Shown in pieces: positions 41,586 through 52,955 of a stretch of 64,000 nt of DNA. The stretch spans positions 9,623,168 to 9,687,167 of the forward strand of contig OY821519.1 in NCBI GenBank assembly GCA_963682025.1, written 5' to 3'. The translations under genes were made by a program, and so were the position numbers. How positions within the stretch are numbered: position 1 is the first letter of the stretch; each line of letters starts with the position of its first letter. The stretch is from Cordilura impudica. Lineage: Eukaryota; Arthropoda; Insecta; Diptera; Scathophagidae. The notes under the pieces are model-generated. The model had not been told where the DNA came from and made no database searches. It was given only the letters and a program-made list of their open reading frames with translations.

Positions 41586-43878
41586 TTGCCCCTTGTCAGA
41601 CAGACAGACAATCAGAGAGTATAAGTTAAAAGAAAGTGTTTAAAAAGCCATAAATATATGAAGTGCCTTTACGAAATTACGGCAAAAGAATTTTAGCTTA
41701 AAATTGGCAAAATCCTGATTTATGCACTTAAGCTATTTTCTCCATCATGACAATAACTTTTCACCACAATTATTTAAGTAAGTGACCAATTGGACTTTCA
41801 TGATTTTAAGATCAGGATCTAATCTGTATATAAAATCAATACTTGATGAAGATTTTCAGTAAAATATATAATTTAATTTCTTTATAACAAAATCTATTTT
41901 GTTTACAAAAAATAATTTTAATTTACGAGTGCTTCTTACGAGTTTACCTACAATCATTTATAATTACGTAAGCATTTAATGTTGAAGGTGTTCTTTTATG
42001 ATGATCACCTGCTTTGGTATCGAAAGCAGAAATAAAAATTAGAAACCTAGATGTTTTAGTTTATAAAATTATAAAAACCTTTCAACAATGCCGGGCGTTC
42101 TCATTTTACGGTCAATGATAGTTTTGTTGTTGTTATATTTGGTTTTTGGTTTTGGTTTTGGTAAGTTGGTGTTTTATTAGAGAGTTGTCGGCGGTAAGTG
42201 CTTGTGACTAAACACTGTTATTAAGGGTCACAAATCAATGAAGACTTTATCGTTTTAAAGACAGGCCAAATTATCGAACTAACAGACAAAGAAAAAAATC
42301 TAAATACTAATAACCAACAACAACAACGATGGTCTTGAAAACAACAACAAAAAAGGTCGCAACTTATTATTAAAAAAAAAAATACCTCAAACTGATTAGA
42401 AATTGGTTAAACTTTCCCATAGAACCAAAAGACTACAACAACAAAAACAACAACAACGACAAGAAGAAACGAAAAAAAGAAACTAAAACCAATCCGCGAC
42501 TAAATTTATTGAACTAACTAACGTTAGCGAGCGAAGAACCATTTAAATAATCAAGACCCAAACAAAAAGAAAGAAATTAAAAAAAAAACAATCAACATTC
42601 AGTAAAAAGCTGGACATTACAGATTTGTCGTTTTGAAAATTGAATCACAAACAAAAGAACAGGTAAAGAAATTAACAAAAAAAAAAAAAAGAAGTGATAC
42701 CGCGCATTTACAACAAAGGCTAAAACAAAAAAAAAAAAAAAAAACAAAAAAAATTGGTCAAGTATATGCATTTGGTGCAACAGAGCCCAGCATCACCAAA
42801 AACATGAAAAAACACCCCAGGAAGCTACAACATACAACTGAAACACAATAATTCTATACACAGCAAGTTATCAACAAAGAGAATATCCCAAAAACAACAA
42901 CAACACACAATAATAGAATCTCTTTAATAAGAGCATACAACAAACACAGAAAAAAAACGCCGAAAACTCATAAATTTGAAGTTTTTCACTATTTCGTTTT
43001 TAATCTGTGGAAAGAAATTTCCTTTTGACAGCTACTAGTGTCCATAACATCGCTTATACAAATGAACTAAAAGCAACAACAGCACAGCAATATCCAAAAA
43101 AAACATATAGAACATGAAGGAAACTAAACTAAAAAAATACAATACAAATACAAATACGAATAGCGTTATAAATTAAGTGCAGAGCTGAGTTGAGTGCTGG
43201 AGAAGAAATCATATCAGCATTTTAAAAGGTGGATGTGCAGACCTAAAAAAACCAAAAAAAAAACATACTGGCCCTGTACACATTTTAGTTTTGTGGAGAT
43301 CTATAACCAAATTTAATTGTTGCATATAGAGTTGAACAAAAAAAAAATTTGTTTTTTTTTGGGTTTTTCGATAAAAACCAAAATATACAAAAGTCACCTA
43401 AAATATGATCCAAATGGAAATTGATAACAAAAAAATAAGAGGGTTAACCATATTTATGATCCCAACTAGAGTATTCAAATTGCATGGTATAAAAACTTTT
43501 GAGGGGCATTACGTTTTCTTTTTTTTTTGTAAACTGGCAACTAATTTTTAAAGTTAAAAATGTTTAGAGAGAAAAACTAATCTTTAGGTTAAAAAAAAAA
43601 ATTAGTTGGAGGAGGTAATAAATCAATATGCCAGTTCCGCTTGCTTAAAATTTTTTTTCTTCAGTCTTTAATTACAATCAATTTTACAATATTAAGCAAA
43701 TTTGATAAAAAAAAAAAAAATAACATAAGTTAGAGCAATAAGCATTAAGATCAATAACACTATCAGTATATACGAGAGGTCATAGTTCATTTATTTCTAA
43801 TTAATAGTATATACTAGCTGCTTGTACCCGGTCTTGCCCGAGATCCAAAGGCCTTTGACTTGAAAAATGGTTCAATAT
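41586..43878. other. no gene recognised; CAA-rich spacer
   Basis: 42290-43120 is rich in CAACAACAA and AAACAACAAC with long A runs, typical of fly 5' UTR or intron DNA. Frames at 42592-42851 read through these runs and are not convincing. 42100-42180 has TTTGGTTTTGG repeats. This could be a host UTR exon, but no splice or promoter evidence can be defended. Confidence 0.4.
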
Positions 43879-43990
43879 GCTTACCAGGCGCTGACTACTT
43901 ATTGCCCAATGAACAAATTCCCCAAAAAAATTAACTTTCTCCCCAAAAATTTGTATGGGATTGGGGAATTTGTTCATGGTGAAGTAATTC
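43879..43990. repeat. left arm of an inverted repeat flanking the retrotransposon
   Basis: CAGGCGCTGACTACTTATTG, then GAACAAATTCCCCAAA and ATTGGGGAATTTGTTCATGG. The reverse complement of the arm at 47758-47885 reads CAGGCGCTGAGTACTTAGTC, then AATTCCCAAATTCCC and GATGAACAAATTCCCCAAAT. Each arm also has its own internal mirrored GGGGAATTTGTTCAT pair. Confidence 0.7.
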
Positions 43991-44262
43991 CCGAATGTGT
44001 ACGTTTTTTGGGGAGTAAATTCATTTTTTATCTCAATTAAAAATTTTTTGATTTTATAATTTAGAAGTTTTTTTTTAAAGACGCTACAGTAAAAATACTT
44101 CAAAAATAAGCTGTGAAACTGTTTGAAGTTTTTTTTTTTTAAGTTTATTTATTTTGAAGGGGGTAGTGAAGCGTAGTGACTATAGCCTCTCCTACTCAAT
44201 TGGCAACCTCTCCTGCACGTGGCGCACCCTGCCGATAACAAACGAGGCTCTGTCGACCGAAG

Positions 44263-46530
44263 TTGGGCGGTATAACCCTAAGAATAGCAATGACTAAATA
44301 CCTTGCACACTGCATGCCTGGATGCGTTACTGGCAGCCCCAGCTCCAGGATCGGATGTTTAGCCCAATCAGTTACTCATCCTAAACTACAATTGATTACA
44401 GAAACCGTAACTAGTCAAAATGAAAACCAAACGATTAACCTGATGACGACTTTTAGCTTTAAAAAATGGACACGATTTGGAATATGGAACGTCCGTACGC
44501 TTTTAGATAGCACTTGTCTTGCTCAAGTATGCAACGAACTACTCCGTTACAACCTCTTATTCATGGGTCTCTGTGAAACCAGGTGGCCTGACTCTGGTGA
44601 GTTTGCTACAGCTAATGGACTTACTTTGATTTATTCCGGTAAACCACCTGAAGAACCAAGATCGAGCGGCGTTGGGCTACTGTTGTCTAAAGATGCCCGA
44701 AATGCATTAATAGATTGGAAACCGCATTCTGACAGAATCATCACAGCAAGATTTAGAACCCGCGCCAGAAACATTACATGTGTACACTGCTATGCACCCA
44801 CTGAAACCTCAGAATTGTCTGTGAAGGAAGAGTTCTATGAGCACTTAACAAGAGTAACAACCTCTGTTAATCGTGGTGATATTATGTTGATGACGGGGGA
44901 TTTTAACGCTCAAGTTGGACCCGACAACAGCGGCTTGGAAAGTGTGATGGGCCGTCACGGTATTGGTAGAATGACCGAAAATGGTGAACTTTTTGCCGAG
45001 TTATGCCTCAACAACAACCTGGTTATCGGTGGTACGCTTTTTCCCCATAAACGGGTACATAAAATTACTTGGGTCTCTCCAGACAACAAAACAGAAAACC
45101 AAATAGACCACATAGCAATCAGCAGAAAATGGAGAGGATCTCTGCTCGATGTCCGCAATAAACGAGGCGCCGACTGCAATAGCGACCATCATCTTCTAAT
45201 AGGCACAATCCGTCTGAAAGTTGCTGCCGTAAAGAGTATCAAAAAAGTACAACGAAAATTTGATGTAAAGAAACTAAAAAATCCAACCATACTGAACACC
45301 TATTCTGAAGCATTAAGAACCTCTCTAGAAGCCTCACAAACAAATTCCACAGTTGGCTGGAAGACGGTAGAAGAATGTTTTACATCGGCTGCTAAAGAGC
45401 ATATAGGATTCAAAACCAACAATAGGAAGCATTGGATTTCAGATACTACCTGGGACTTGATTGCTGAAAGAAGGAATACAAAAGCACAAATAAATACTGC
45501 ATTGACGCACGATGAAAAACTAAGGTTACGCACAATATACCGGACTATTGATAACAGTGTGAAAAGAAATGCACGTAATGACAAACGCAGATGGTTTGAT
45601 GATCTTGCTAGAGAAGCAGAAATCGCATCTGTGAATAACCGTACTAAGGATCTATATAATATAACCAGGAAACTTACTCAGAAGAACTTTACAACGGCAA
45701 AACCTCTTAGATCCAACAACGGCGAAATAATTACATCAAAAAGTGGCCAAATGGAATTATGGTTGCAACATTACTCTACTATGTTGTCAGATACAGTATC
45801 CATACAGCACGATCCTTGTGACTGCGACCACCACGATATAAGGAATGATATACCTACAGAATGCCCTGATATTCCCGAAATTATAGAATCCATAATTGCC
45901 CTTAAGAACAACAAGTCCCCAGGTATAGATAACATCTCCCCCGAGCTTTTCAAAACAGCACCACAAACAAGCGCCCGTTTTATGTATAAAATTATTGAGG
46001 AATTTTGGAGGACTAATCAACTATGCGATGAACTTAAGGAAGGGTTAATCATTAACATCCCAAAAAAAGGAGACTTATCTCAATGTAGAAATTGGCGTGG
46101 TATCACACTCATCAACATAGCAAACAAAGTTATAACACAGATTATAAACAAACGACTCTCAGCCGCATTCGTTTCAAATCTTCGCAATGAACAAGCTGGC
46201 TTTCGACCCCAAAAATCCTGCATAGACCATGTGAACAGCCTTCGGATTATAATAGAACAGTCCGTCGAGTGGAGATCCCCTTTGTACCTCGTTTTCATAG
46301 ACTTCGAGAAGGCCTTTGATACCCTCTCACACTCGGCTATTTGGAATGCCCTCGCATGTAAAGGCACACCCGCCAAGATTATATCATTGGTTCAAGCCCT
46401 CTATAATAATGTGTGCTGCAGAGTGATGCATGGAGGTTGCGTGAGTGATAGATTTACCGTAAATACTGGCGTGAGGCAAGGTTGCATTTTATCCCCCCTG
46501 CTTTTCAACATAGTCTTAGACAACTCATGA
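44263..46530 (+). pseudogene. endonuclease and RT fingers/palm (first 755 codons)
   Basis: Intact for 755 codons. Endonuclease: GIWNVRTLL near 73 (Asn 76), GLCETRW near 102 (Glu 105), CVHCYAPTE near 173, MTGDFNAQVG near 210 (Asp and Asn), NQIDHIAIS near 279, NSDHHLLIG near 306 (Asp, His). RT: KKGDLSQCRNWRGITL near 601, EQAGFRPQKSCIDH near 643, VFIDFEKAFDTLS near 677 (motif A Asp 680), GVRQGCILSPLLF near 736. It ends NIVLDNS at a stop caused by a one-base shift near 46522. An ATG at 44461-64 lies upstream of the endonuclease, so the true start could be later than 44263. All endonuclease residues look preserved. Confidence 0.93.
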
Positions 46531-47336
46531 ATAAAGCAACCCGTGAAGAAAGAGGAATTTCATGGGCATTTCATAGAAGGCTTGAGGACCTTTCACATAA
46601 CTACAACGACATGGCGGCAAAGATCACAGCAGTACAGAAAGAAGCAGAAAAAGCAGGTATGAAAATAAACATAGCAAAGACCAAGGTAATGCGCATCAAC
46701 TCTTCAAACAACAGAACGTTTTCCATAAATGATATAGTGTTAGAAGATGTTTCCAAATTCACCTACCTGGGTAGTTTATTAACAACAACGGGTGGTTCCA
46801 GTAATGATATACAGAGTCGCATTAATCTTGGTAAGCGATCATTTGGTCTCTTAAATCCCATTTGGCGATCTCCTCACATGTCAATAAGAACAAAAATTAA
46901 CATTTTCAATTCTTGCATTAAATCCGTGCTTCTTTATGGATGCGAGTCTTGGAACGCAGCAGTTCGTGATATAAACTCTTTGCAAGTGTTTATAAATCGA
47001 TGTCTACGAAGAGTTCTAAGAATATTTTGGCCTCAAACAATTTCGAACGAAAGGCTATGGAGAGAAACAAATCAAACCCCCATTAGTAATGAAATTCTTA
47101 GAAGAAAATGGCGCTGGATTGGTCATACCTTGCGAAGGCCACTGAATGATACCACAAGAAATGCTATTGAATGGAACCCTCAAGGTAGCCGAAGAAGAGG
47201 AAGACCATCACACACATGGCGTCGCCAAATTGAATTGGAAGCTGCCAGAATGAACAAGAGCTGGAACGAGATTAAGGCACTAGCGTTGGACAGAATTGAA
47301 TGGAACAGATATGTTATGGCCCTATGCTCCTTATAG
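46529..47336 (+). pseudogene. RT C-terminal half, YADD box deleted
   Basis: Continues in the next frame: MNKATREERGISWAFHRRLE, then DLSHNYNDMAAK. Relatives of this group have a D-F/Y-ADD-hydrophobic box between RLEDL and SH; here it is missing without loss of frame, so about 27 bases were removed at about 46593. KINIAKTKVMRIN, FTYLGSLLTTTGG, INIFNSCIKSVLLYGCESWN, RKWRWIGHTLRRP and IEWNPQGSRRRGRPSHTWRR follow to CSL and a stop at 47336. Without the aspartate pair the enzyme could not polymerise. Confidence 0.9.
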
Positions 47337-47347
47337 GAACGACGGGA

Positions 47348-47375
<28 letters not shown>

Positions 47376-47383
<8 letters not shown>

Positions 47384-47757
47384 ATATAACGGCATCGCTT
47401 GCAAATGAAAGGAATCAGAAGTTTTAAAAATTGAATTACTTCATTCAATAAATGATCATCATTGAGCAGAGAAATTTGAATTTACAGAAGTTTCAAAAAT
47501 GAAAAAGAATGCGACGTTTAAAATAGTGCCGCAAGGTTGCTTTAAGCAACTGCTTTTAGTATATGTTTGGCCTATTTTGATCAACAGGTAATTATTGCAC
47601 ATACGTAAATCTAATTTATCATAAGACTTTTCACTGAGCTGTGGCAGCCACACCCGTGCTGCCGCACCCCGATTCCGCGCACCGAAATGATGCTATTGAA
47701 AAAATACAGATATTAAATAAATTTGTTGTAGTACAGATATTGAGAGCAGTATGGGTA
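47376..47757. other. no gene seen
   Basis: Flank of the retrotransposon. No frame or repeat is recognised apart from the TTATTA tail boundary. Confidence 0.4.
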
Positions 47758-47885
47758 ATTTGTTTATTTCTTCGGGAACATTTTTTTTAAATTTGGGGAA
47801 TTTGTTCATCTTGAAGTTATTCCCCAATTTTTTGGGAATTTGGGAATTTATCCATTTGGGACTAAGTACTCAGCGCCTGCTTACC
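47758..47885. repeat. right arm of the flanking inverted repeat
   Basis: Mirrors 43879-43990: TTTGGGGAATTTGTTCATCT, TTATTCCCCAATTTTTTGGG, GGACTAAGTACTCAGCGCCT. The retrotransposon at 44.2-47.4 kb lies between the arms. The arms are probably ends of, or two copies of, an older repeat. Confidence 0.7.
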
Positions 47886-48029
47886 ATTATAATTAACTAT
47901 GTTTATGCATGGATAATTTTGAGTGTATGGTGTCTAAAAGTTACGAATTTTAGTTATTCTAGAGCTTTGGGATATACAACATTGCTGGCTCACAATTCTG
48001 GAGCTGGCGACATATAATTGTCTATGAGA

Positions 48030-48345
48030 AAAACAGGGAGATTATAAGTTGATACGTGCTACCGTAAGAGATTGTCTTCTTATGCACGTTATGTTTGGAA
48101 AAACTTTTTGTACCATCTTTTGCAATGACGGAACCAACTAGCAAAAGTTTTCTGCTAGGGATATCAGGAGTTTCACATTCCTTGGAGTCAGCTTGTCTTA
48201 GCTGCTGGATTTTTAGATGCACTTGAGTAGATACAGGTATTTCCGCTACTCTTAATAAAGCTTGTCTTGATATTTGGGCTTCAAGACGTTATTGGATTTG
48301 CTCAGGTGTTTCAGCATTTCTCGACTCATATTACCTATCTCATTG
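48030..48345 (-). pseudogene. STPR-like (23-residue repeat) protein relic
   Basis: On the minus strand a conceptual stretch reads NAETPEQIQ, stop, RLEAQISRQALLRV, then AEIPVSTQVHLKIQQLRQAD, then CETPDIPSRKLL. The ETPEQ, EIPVS and ETPDI motifs recur at exactly 23-residue spacing with R/L/Q-rich linkers, the signature of STPR (one-score-and-three) repeats. Such arrays occur in some insect DNA-binding and transposon-encoded proteins, including N-terminal parts of Helitron-type helicase proteins. One stop and a frame break make it a relic. The open part is 48022-48222 plus upstream text. Confidence 0.55.
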
Positions 48346-48860
48346 AGACTTGATACGAATTTGGGTCTGTTTAGTCTAAGCATTTTTGTATTTGAGCTAG
48401 TATAGCCTATATGCTATGCTTTCATGTGCAAGTCACAACTGCAAGTAGTTCTTCTTCGAACTATACAACTCATTTATATAGTGAAAAAGATGAAATGGAA
48501 ATTTTGTAATAGGTTGTTTTCCAATATAGCCAAAAGTCAAGATGGAAATAAACGTAATATTTTGTTTTGCAATATGCTAGATGGAAATATTTGTACGAAT
48601 TAACCTCATCGGAGTAATACTACAGTGGTAGACACCCTGTATCTGTTCACAAATCTGCACTAATTTTGGGGTGTTACAACTCATATAGTAAAAAAAGGCG
48701 AGACGGGAATGTTTGTAATAGGTTGATTTACAATATTTATATCATAACGGTGTAAACTCAAGAGTAGTAAGTAAAGAGATTTTTGCATAAAGTTTTAGGG
48801 AATTCCATTGAAAAATTAAAATACGATAACAAACACTAGAAGCGTATATAGAAAATTAAA
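48346..48860. repeat. pair of diverged direct repeats of about 65 bp
   Basis: ACAACTCATTTATATAGTGAAA...TTTTGTAATAGGTTG at about 48466-48530 recurs as ACAACTCATATAGTAAAAAA...TTTGTAATAGGTTGATTTA at about 48678-48745. The remainder is unassigned AT-rich DNA. No coding support. Confidence 0.6.
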
Positions 48861-49215
48861 AGAAGTGGGCGTGACAGGTGAAAATATATGACGACCTTAC
48901 CTGGGATATGAGAATAATGTGCAGTAAATTCGAGCGAAACCCATAAAAAATTTAAAAAAAGTGGGCGTAAAAATAGGTTAGGCCGGTAAGAAGGATATGG
49001 CGACCTCCTCTGGAATATAGAGATCGTGTGTACCAAATTTTAAAGGAATCCTTTGAAAAGTTAAAATTTGTGTAGCGAACAAATATACAAAAAAATAAAA
49101 AATTAACTGTATATAAAAGGTGGGCGCAAAAGTAGGCGTGGTTGGTAAGAAGCATATGGTGACGTTACCTGAAGTACAGAGATCGTGTGTACCAAATTTC
49201 AGAGAAATCCAAAGA
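48861..49215. repeat. three diverged tandem units with GTGGGCG cores
   Basis: Each unit has AAGTGGGCGT (or AGGTGGGCGC), a GGTAAGAAGCATATGGTGAC or GGTAAGAAGGATATGGCGAC segment, TACCTGAA/TGGAATATAGAGATCGTG and TGTACCAAATTTTAAAGGAA. Units begin at about 48864, 48959 and 49121. GTGGGCGTGG-rich dispersed repeats are common in fly genomes. Confidence 0.7.
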
Positions 49216-49224
49216 ATCCAGAGA

Positions 49225-49756
49225 ATACAAACCAAATTTAAGAAAAATCCGTGCAACATTTTTAATTTTTTGGTAGATTTAAGTGAAGATCGGGAATCAT
49301 ATTTATATGGGGGGTTATGACTTAGAATTGTCCTATACGATTTATTTTTAGACTACTGATAAATGGATGTAGTAAACATATGTACACAAACCCAATATAA
49401 CTTAGATCTATATGATATTTTATATATTATGGCAATTTAAGTCGATCTCGATAGGGTTAATAATCGATCTCGAAGTCGATAGGGTTAATCTGATGTTCTA
49501 TAGAAGCTTATATACTAAATTCCATCAAAATATGTTGTTATTTGCGACCTGTAGTTTGATTGCAAGGCTTACATAGTCACACAGACGGACGGACGGACAG
49601 ACGGACAGACGGACATTGCTAAATCAACTCAGAAAGTGATTGTGAGTCGATCGGTACAATACAAGATGAGTCTAGGTCAAATATTTTTGGTAGTTACAAA
49701 CTTTAGCACAAAGTCAGTCATTATACCCTGAACACATAGTGGTACAGGGTATAAAA
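49225..49756 (-). mobile_element. DINE-1-like repeat, minus orientation
   Basis: Carries ACAAACCAAATTTAAGAAAA, GATCGGGAATCATATTTATA, the CAGACGGACGGACGGACAG tract and the terminal hairpin TATACCC...GGGTATA at 49722-49753. The CTCGATAGGGTTAATAATCG/CGAAGTCGATAGGGTTAATC block at 49445-49490 is a short internal duplication not seen in the full copy. Right end intact, left end truncated. Confidence 0.8.
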
Positions 49757-51624
49757 AAGAAAATAAAAATTACCAGGAAAAATACAAGATAAGTCGTTAA
49801 AATATTAAATTAGGTGTGACAACATAAATTTAGAGACCTACCTAGCACAGTCCCTTAACAGTGATAAATAAAACTTCATATTTTCAGCGAATTAACATGA
49901 CCGGATCATGTACTTGCTTGGGACAACTCCTAGTAAAATCTGCTGCAGAACATAATCACAGAACATTTTAATCCATTTAAGGCACGTTTTAGGATACATT
50001 TTCTTTGTATTTATTGAAGAAGGGACTTAAATGACCCATGAAAGTTGCAGATATAGGCTTCAAATGTTCTATGGAAAAAAATCCCCTTAAAACTCTGTTG
50101 AAGGCATCCGAACTCGAAATTTAGTTTACATTACTTTTTGAGTCTTATTCAATACAGTGTTGGCGAAAAAAATGAAAACTTTAAACGTTTATAAAATTTG
50201 GCTGTATCCGCACAAGACCAAATACTTTGGGGGTTTTACTATAATAACCTAATTCAATCATTCGGTATAAGAATCATCCAAGTGAATGGTATCAAAGGTT
50301 CGGCACAGCTGTATTTAACACTGACATTTGTTGTTATTAAATTTTTATTTCAATACATCATTAGCTGATATTGATATCTTTTGAAGTATTATTGATTTCT
50401 CGATATATTCGATATTATATAATCCAATATTGATGTGGATAATCTCATTTTCTATTTGACATTTTTGGAGGTTGTGGAAAATGACATTCAAAGGAGGTCT
50501 TCCTCTGCTGGCCACAAAAAATTTATTATTTTAGAATTGCTTTTTGGACAGAACGGAAGCTAAAGCTGTGAATAAGTTTCTTGTGGATTCAAATTACAGA
50601 ATACAGCAGATTGTGGTTATTTCCCATTGTTTGGTGTTTTCTAACTCTTTGACATATTGTTTCCTAAGGATACAATATTGTCAACTCAATGTTGTGGTAA
50701 TAACATCTGATATTTACAACAAGGTGAACAAAAATCATGACTCTCAAAACAAAACATACAGGAAACTCGATTGTTATCTAAGTTTGATACATACATACAA
50801 CAAAATAATAATAATAAAAAAACTATTTATAACTCCAAGTATAAAATAGAGAGACATGTGTAAATATTATTTTTGATCAAGAAACCAGCAGGTGTGGCAG
50901 GCACATCTTCTGTTTCTTTTTATCAGCTTGATTCAACCAGCATGATCTGGTTGAGTGGTCTTTAGTCTTTTGCTGGATAATTTATTGATATGTTTGTTGG
51001 TCTTACCTAACAAATTCAAAGGCAGTTAAAAAAAAAATATAAAAACAAAAATCCAATAATAATAATAAAAAAAAACACAAGTGTCAGATGATTTTTAAAG
51101 CTCATTTAATGATTATTACGTTAGATGGATCGTTGCAAAGTTTGTTTCTGTTGCAAAGTTTGTCTCGTAATTCTTGCAAATTAACAAACATGTTTATATT
51201 ACACTTGTCACCATTTGCCAGTCGTTGTTTGTTGGCTGCTGGTTCTCTGTGAAACGTCATTTAACTCACTATTGTGTCAGTTGGTGTAAAGAACTGGTTC
51301 TACGACTTTTGCCATTTAAGTCGGTCAAATTGGCTGAACGGTCGTTTAAGCGCAGCTGACCATTTAAACAAGTGCTAATTGCTAAAGATTTTTTTCTCTT
51401 TTTTTTTTAACTAAATATTATGAATTATTGTAGCATTTAGTTATGAAAACACATTTACACAAATTGTAAGAAAAACAAATTAAAAGTTTTAAATAGTGAG
51501 AAAAGAATTACAAATAACTTAGCATTGACATTGGCTGGGTGCAAAAGTAATTTCTTATGATACAAGGAAGTTCGAAAATAACTTTTTTGATGTTTCGAAA
51601 TCTATACGCTTGGGGGGAGAAAAC
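49757..51624. other. no gene recognised
   Basis: A 1.9-kb stretch with lower repeat content. Frames at 50544-50849 and 51174-51359 show no known motif. 51100-51370 is less AT-rich and lacks repeat matches, so it could hold regulatory or exon DNA, but nothing can be defended. Confidence 0.4.
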
Positions 51625-52195
51625 TATTTCAAAATACTATCACACAAACAGCGTAAGATGTAAGACATAAGACAAATCGATGTGACTTATGATTGTGTTG
51701 GTGAAAAAATTATAATATGTAAACCTTTTTGTCGCTGTTGAAAAATAAGAAATGGAAAATAAAAAATGAAAAATTAAAAACAAAAAATTAAAAATAAAAT
51801 ATGAAAAATCAAAAATGAAAAATAAAAAAAGAAAAATGAAAAATAAAAAATGAAAAATAAAAAATTAAAAATGAAAAGTGAAAAATAAATAATTAAAAAT
51901 GAAAAATGAAAAATAAAAAATTAAAAATAAAAAATGAAAAATAAAAAATAACAAATGAAAAATCGAAATTGAAAAATGAAAAATTAAAAATGAAAAATGA
52001 AAAATTAAAAATGAAAAATGAAAAATAAAAAATAACGAATGAAAAATAAAAAATTAAAATGAAAAATAAAAAATTAAAAACAAAAATTAAAAATAAAGTA
52101 TGAAAAATCAAAAATGAAAAATAAAAAATAAAAAAAGCAAAATGAAAAATGAAAAATAAAACATGAAAAATGAAAAAACGAAAAATGAAAAATAA

Positions 52196-52880
52196 ACAAG
52201 TAAGAAAGTTTAGATACCCTATCTCTTCGGCCCAAGTAATTGGATATAGAAAATAAGTATAAAACAAATTTGAGTGGCATTGTTATTAATTTTTTTGGCT
52301 GCAGATATGAAAAAGATCATATCTGGTGTTTTACTTATATGGGGGCTAGGTCGAAAAATGGACCGATCCTGACCATAGTTAGTAAAGGCTCTTATATGTT
52401 GAAAAAATATGTACAAACCAAATTTGAGAAAAACCTGTGCAACATTTTTGTTTTTTGATAGATACAATTGAAGATCGGAAAGCAGCTCTCTATGGGGCCT
52501 ATGACTAAGAATTATCCTATAAGGATTACTTTTGGACTTCTGATTAATGGATATAATAAACACATACAAATCCAATTTAACTGAGATCTATGTGATAATT
52601 TGGATCTTATGGTAATTTATATCGATTTCATAGCGGTCACTTGTATGGGGACTAGGTCTGAATATGGACCGAATTTCACCAATTTGAATAGCGTTCATCC
52701 TACGGCCGACAGAAGTTTATGTACAAAATTTCATCAAAATATATTTTGATATTTGCGACCTGTAGTTTGAATTCAAGGTTTAATAAAAGATAGGTCTAGG
52801 TCAAATATTTTTTGTAGTTACAAACAGCAGCACAACGTCATTATACCCAAACCACATAGTGGTATAGGATATAAAAATAA
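52196..52880 (-). mobile_element. DINE-1-like element inside the heptamer array
   Basis: Begins AACAAGTAAGAAAGTTTAGA and includes TACCCTATCTCTTCGGCCCA, GAAAATAAGTATAAAACAAA, CTAGGTCGAAAAATGGACCG and the family block TTCATCAAAATATATTTTGA. It ends CCAAACCACATAGTGGTATA (hairpin TATACCC...GGTATA). The AAACAAGTAAG start is the 3' end motif of the family. The GTCC/GGAC tract seen in other copies is missing, a deletion inside the copy. Confidence 0.82.
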
Positions 52881-52955
52881 AAAATGAAAAAATATAAATA
52901 AAAAATGAAAAAATAAAAAATGAAAAATGCAAATAAAAAATTTAAAATAAAAAAT

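Larger units (their letters stand above)
44157..47375 (+). mobile_element. endonuclease/RT non-LTR retrotransposon (RTE/RTEX-like)
   Basis: The 5' region starts near GGGGGTAGTGAAGCGTAGTG at about 44159, followed by a short leader. One long ORF with apurinic-type endonuclease and RT runs 44263-47336 with one frame change. The 3' UTR is minimal and ends in a TTATTA microsatellite (47350-47380), a typical tail for this group. No RNase H. The clade is tentative (RTE/RTEX/CR1-related), judged from the endonuclease start IWNVRTLL, GVRQGCILSPLLF and a C-terminal RKWRWIGHTLRRP block. Confidence 0.88.

Noticed and set aside
42290..43120. CAA-rich stretch as an exon or 5' UTR of a neural-type fly gene
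   Set aside because: Composition is suggestive, but no start, splice or conserved coding text could be defended.
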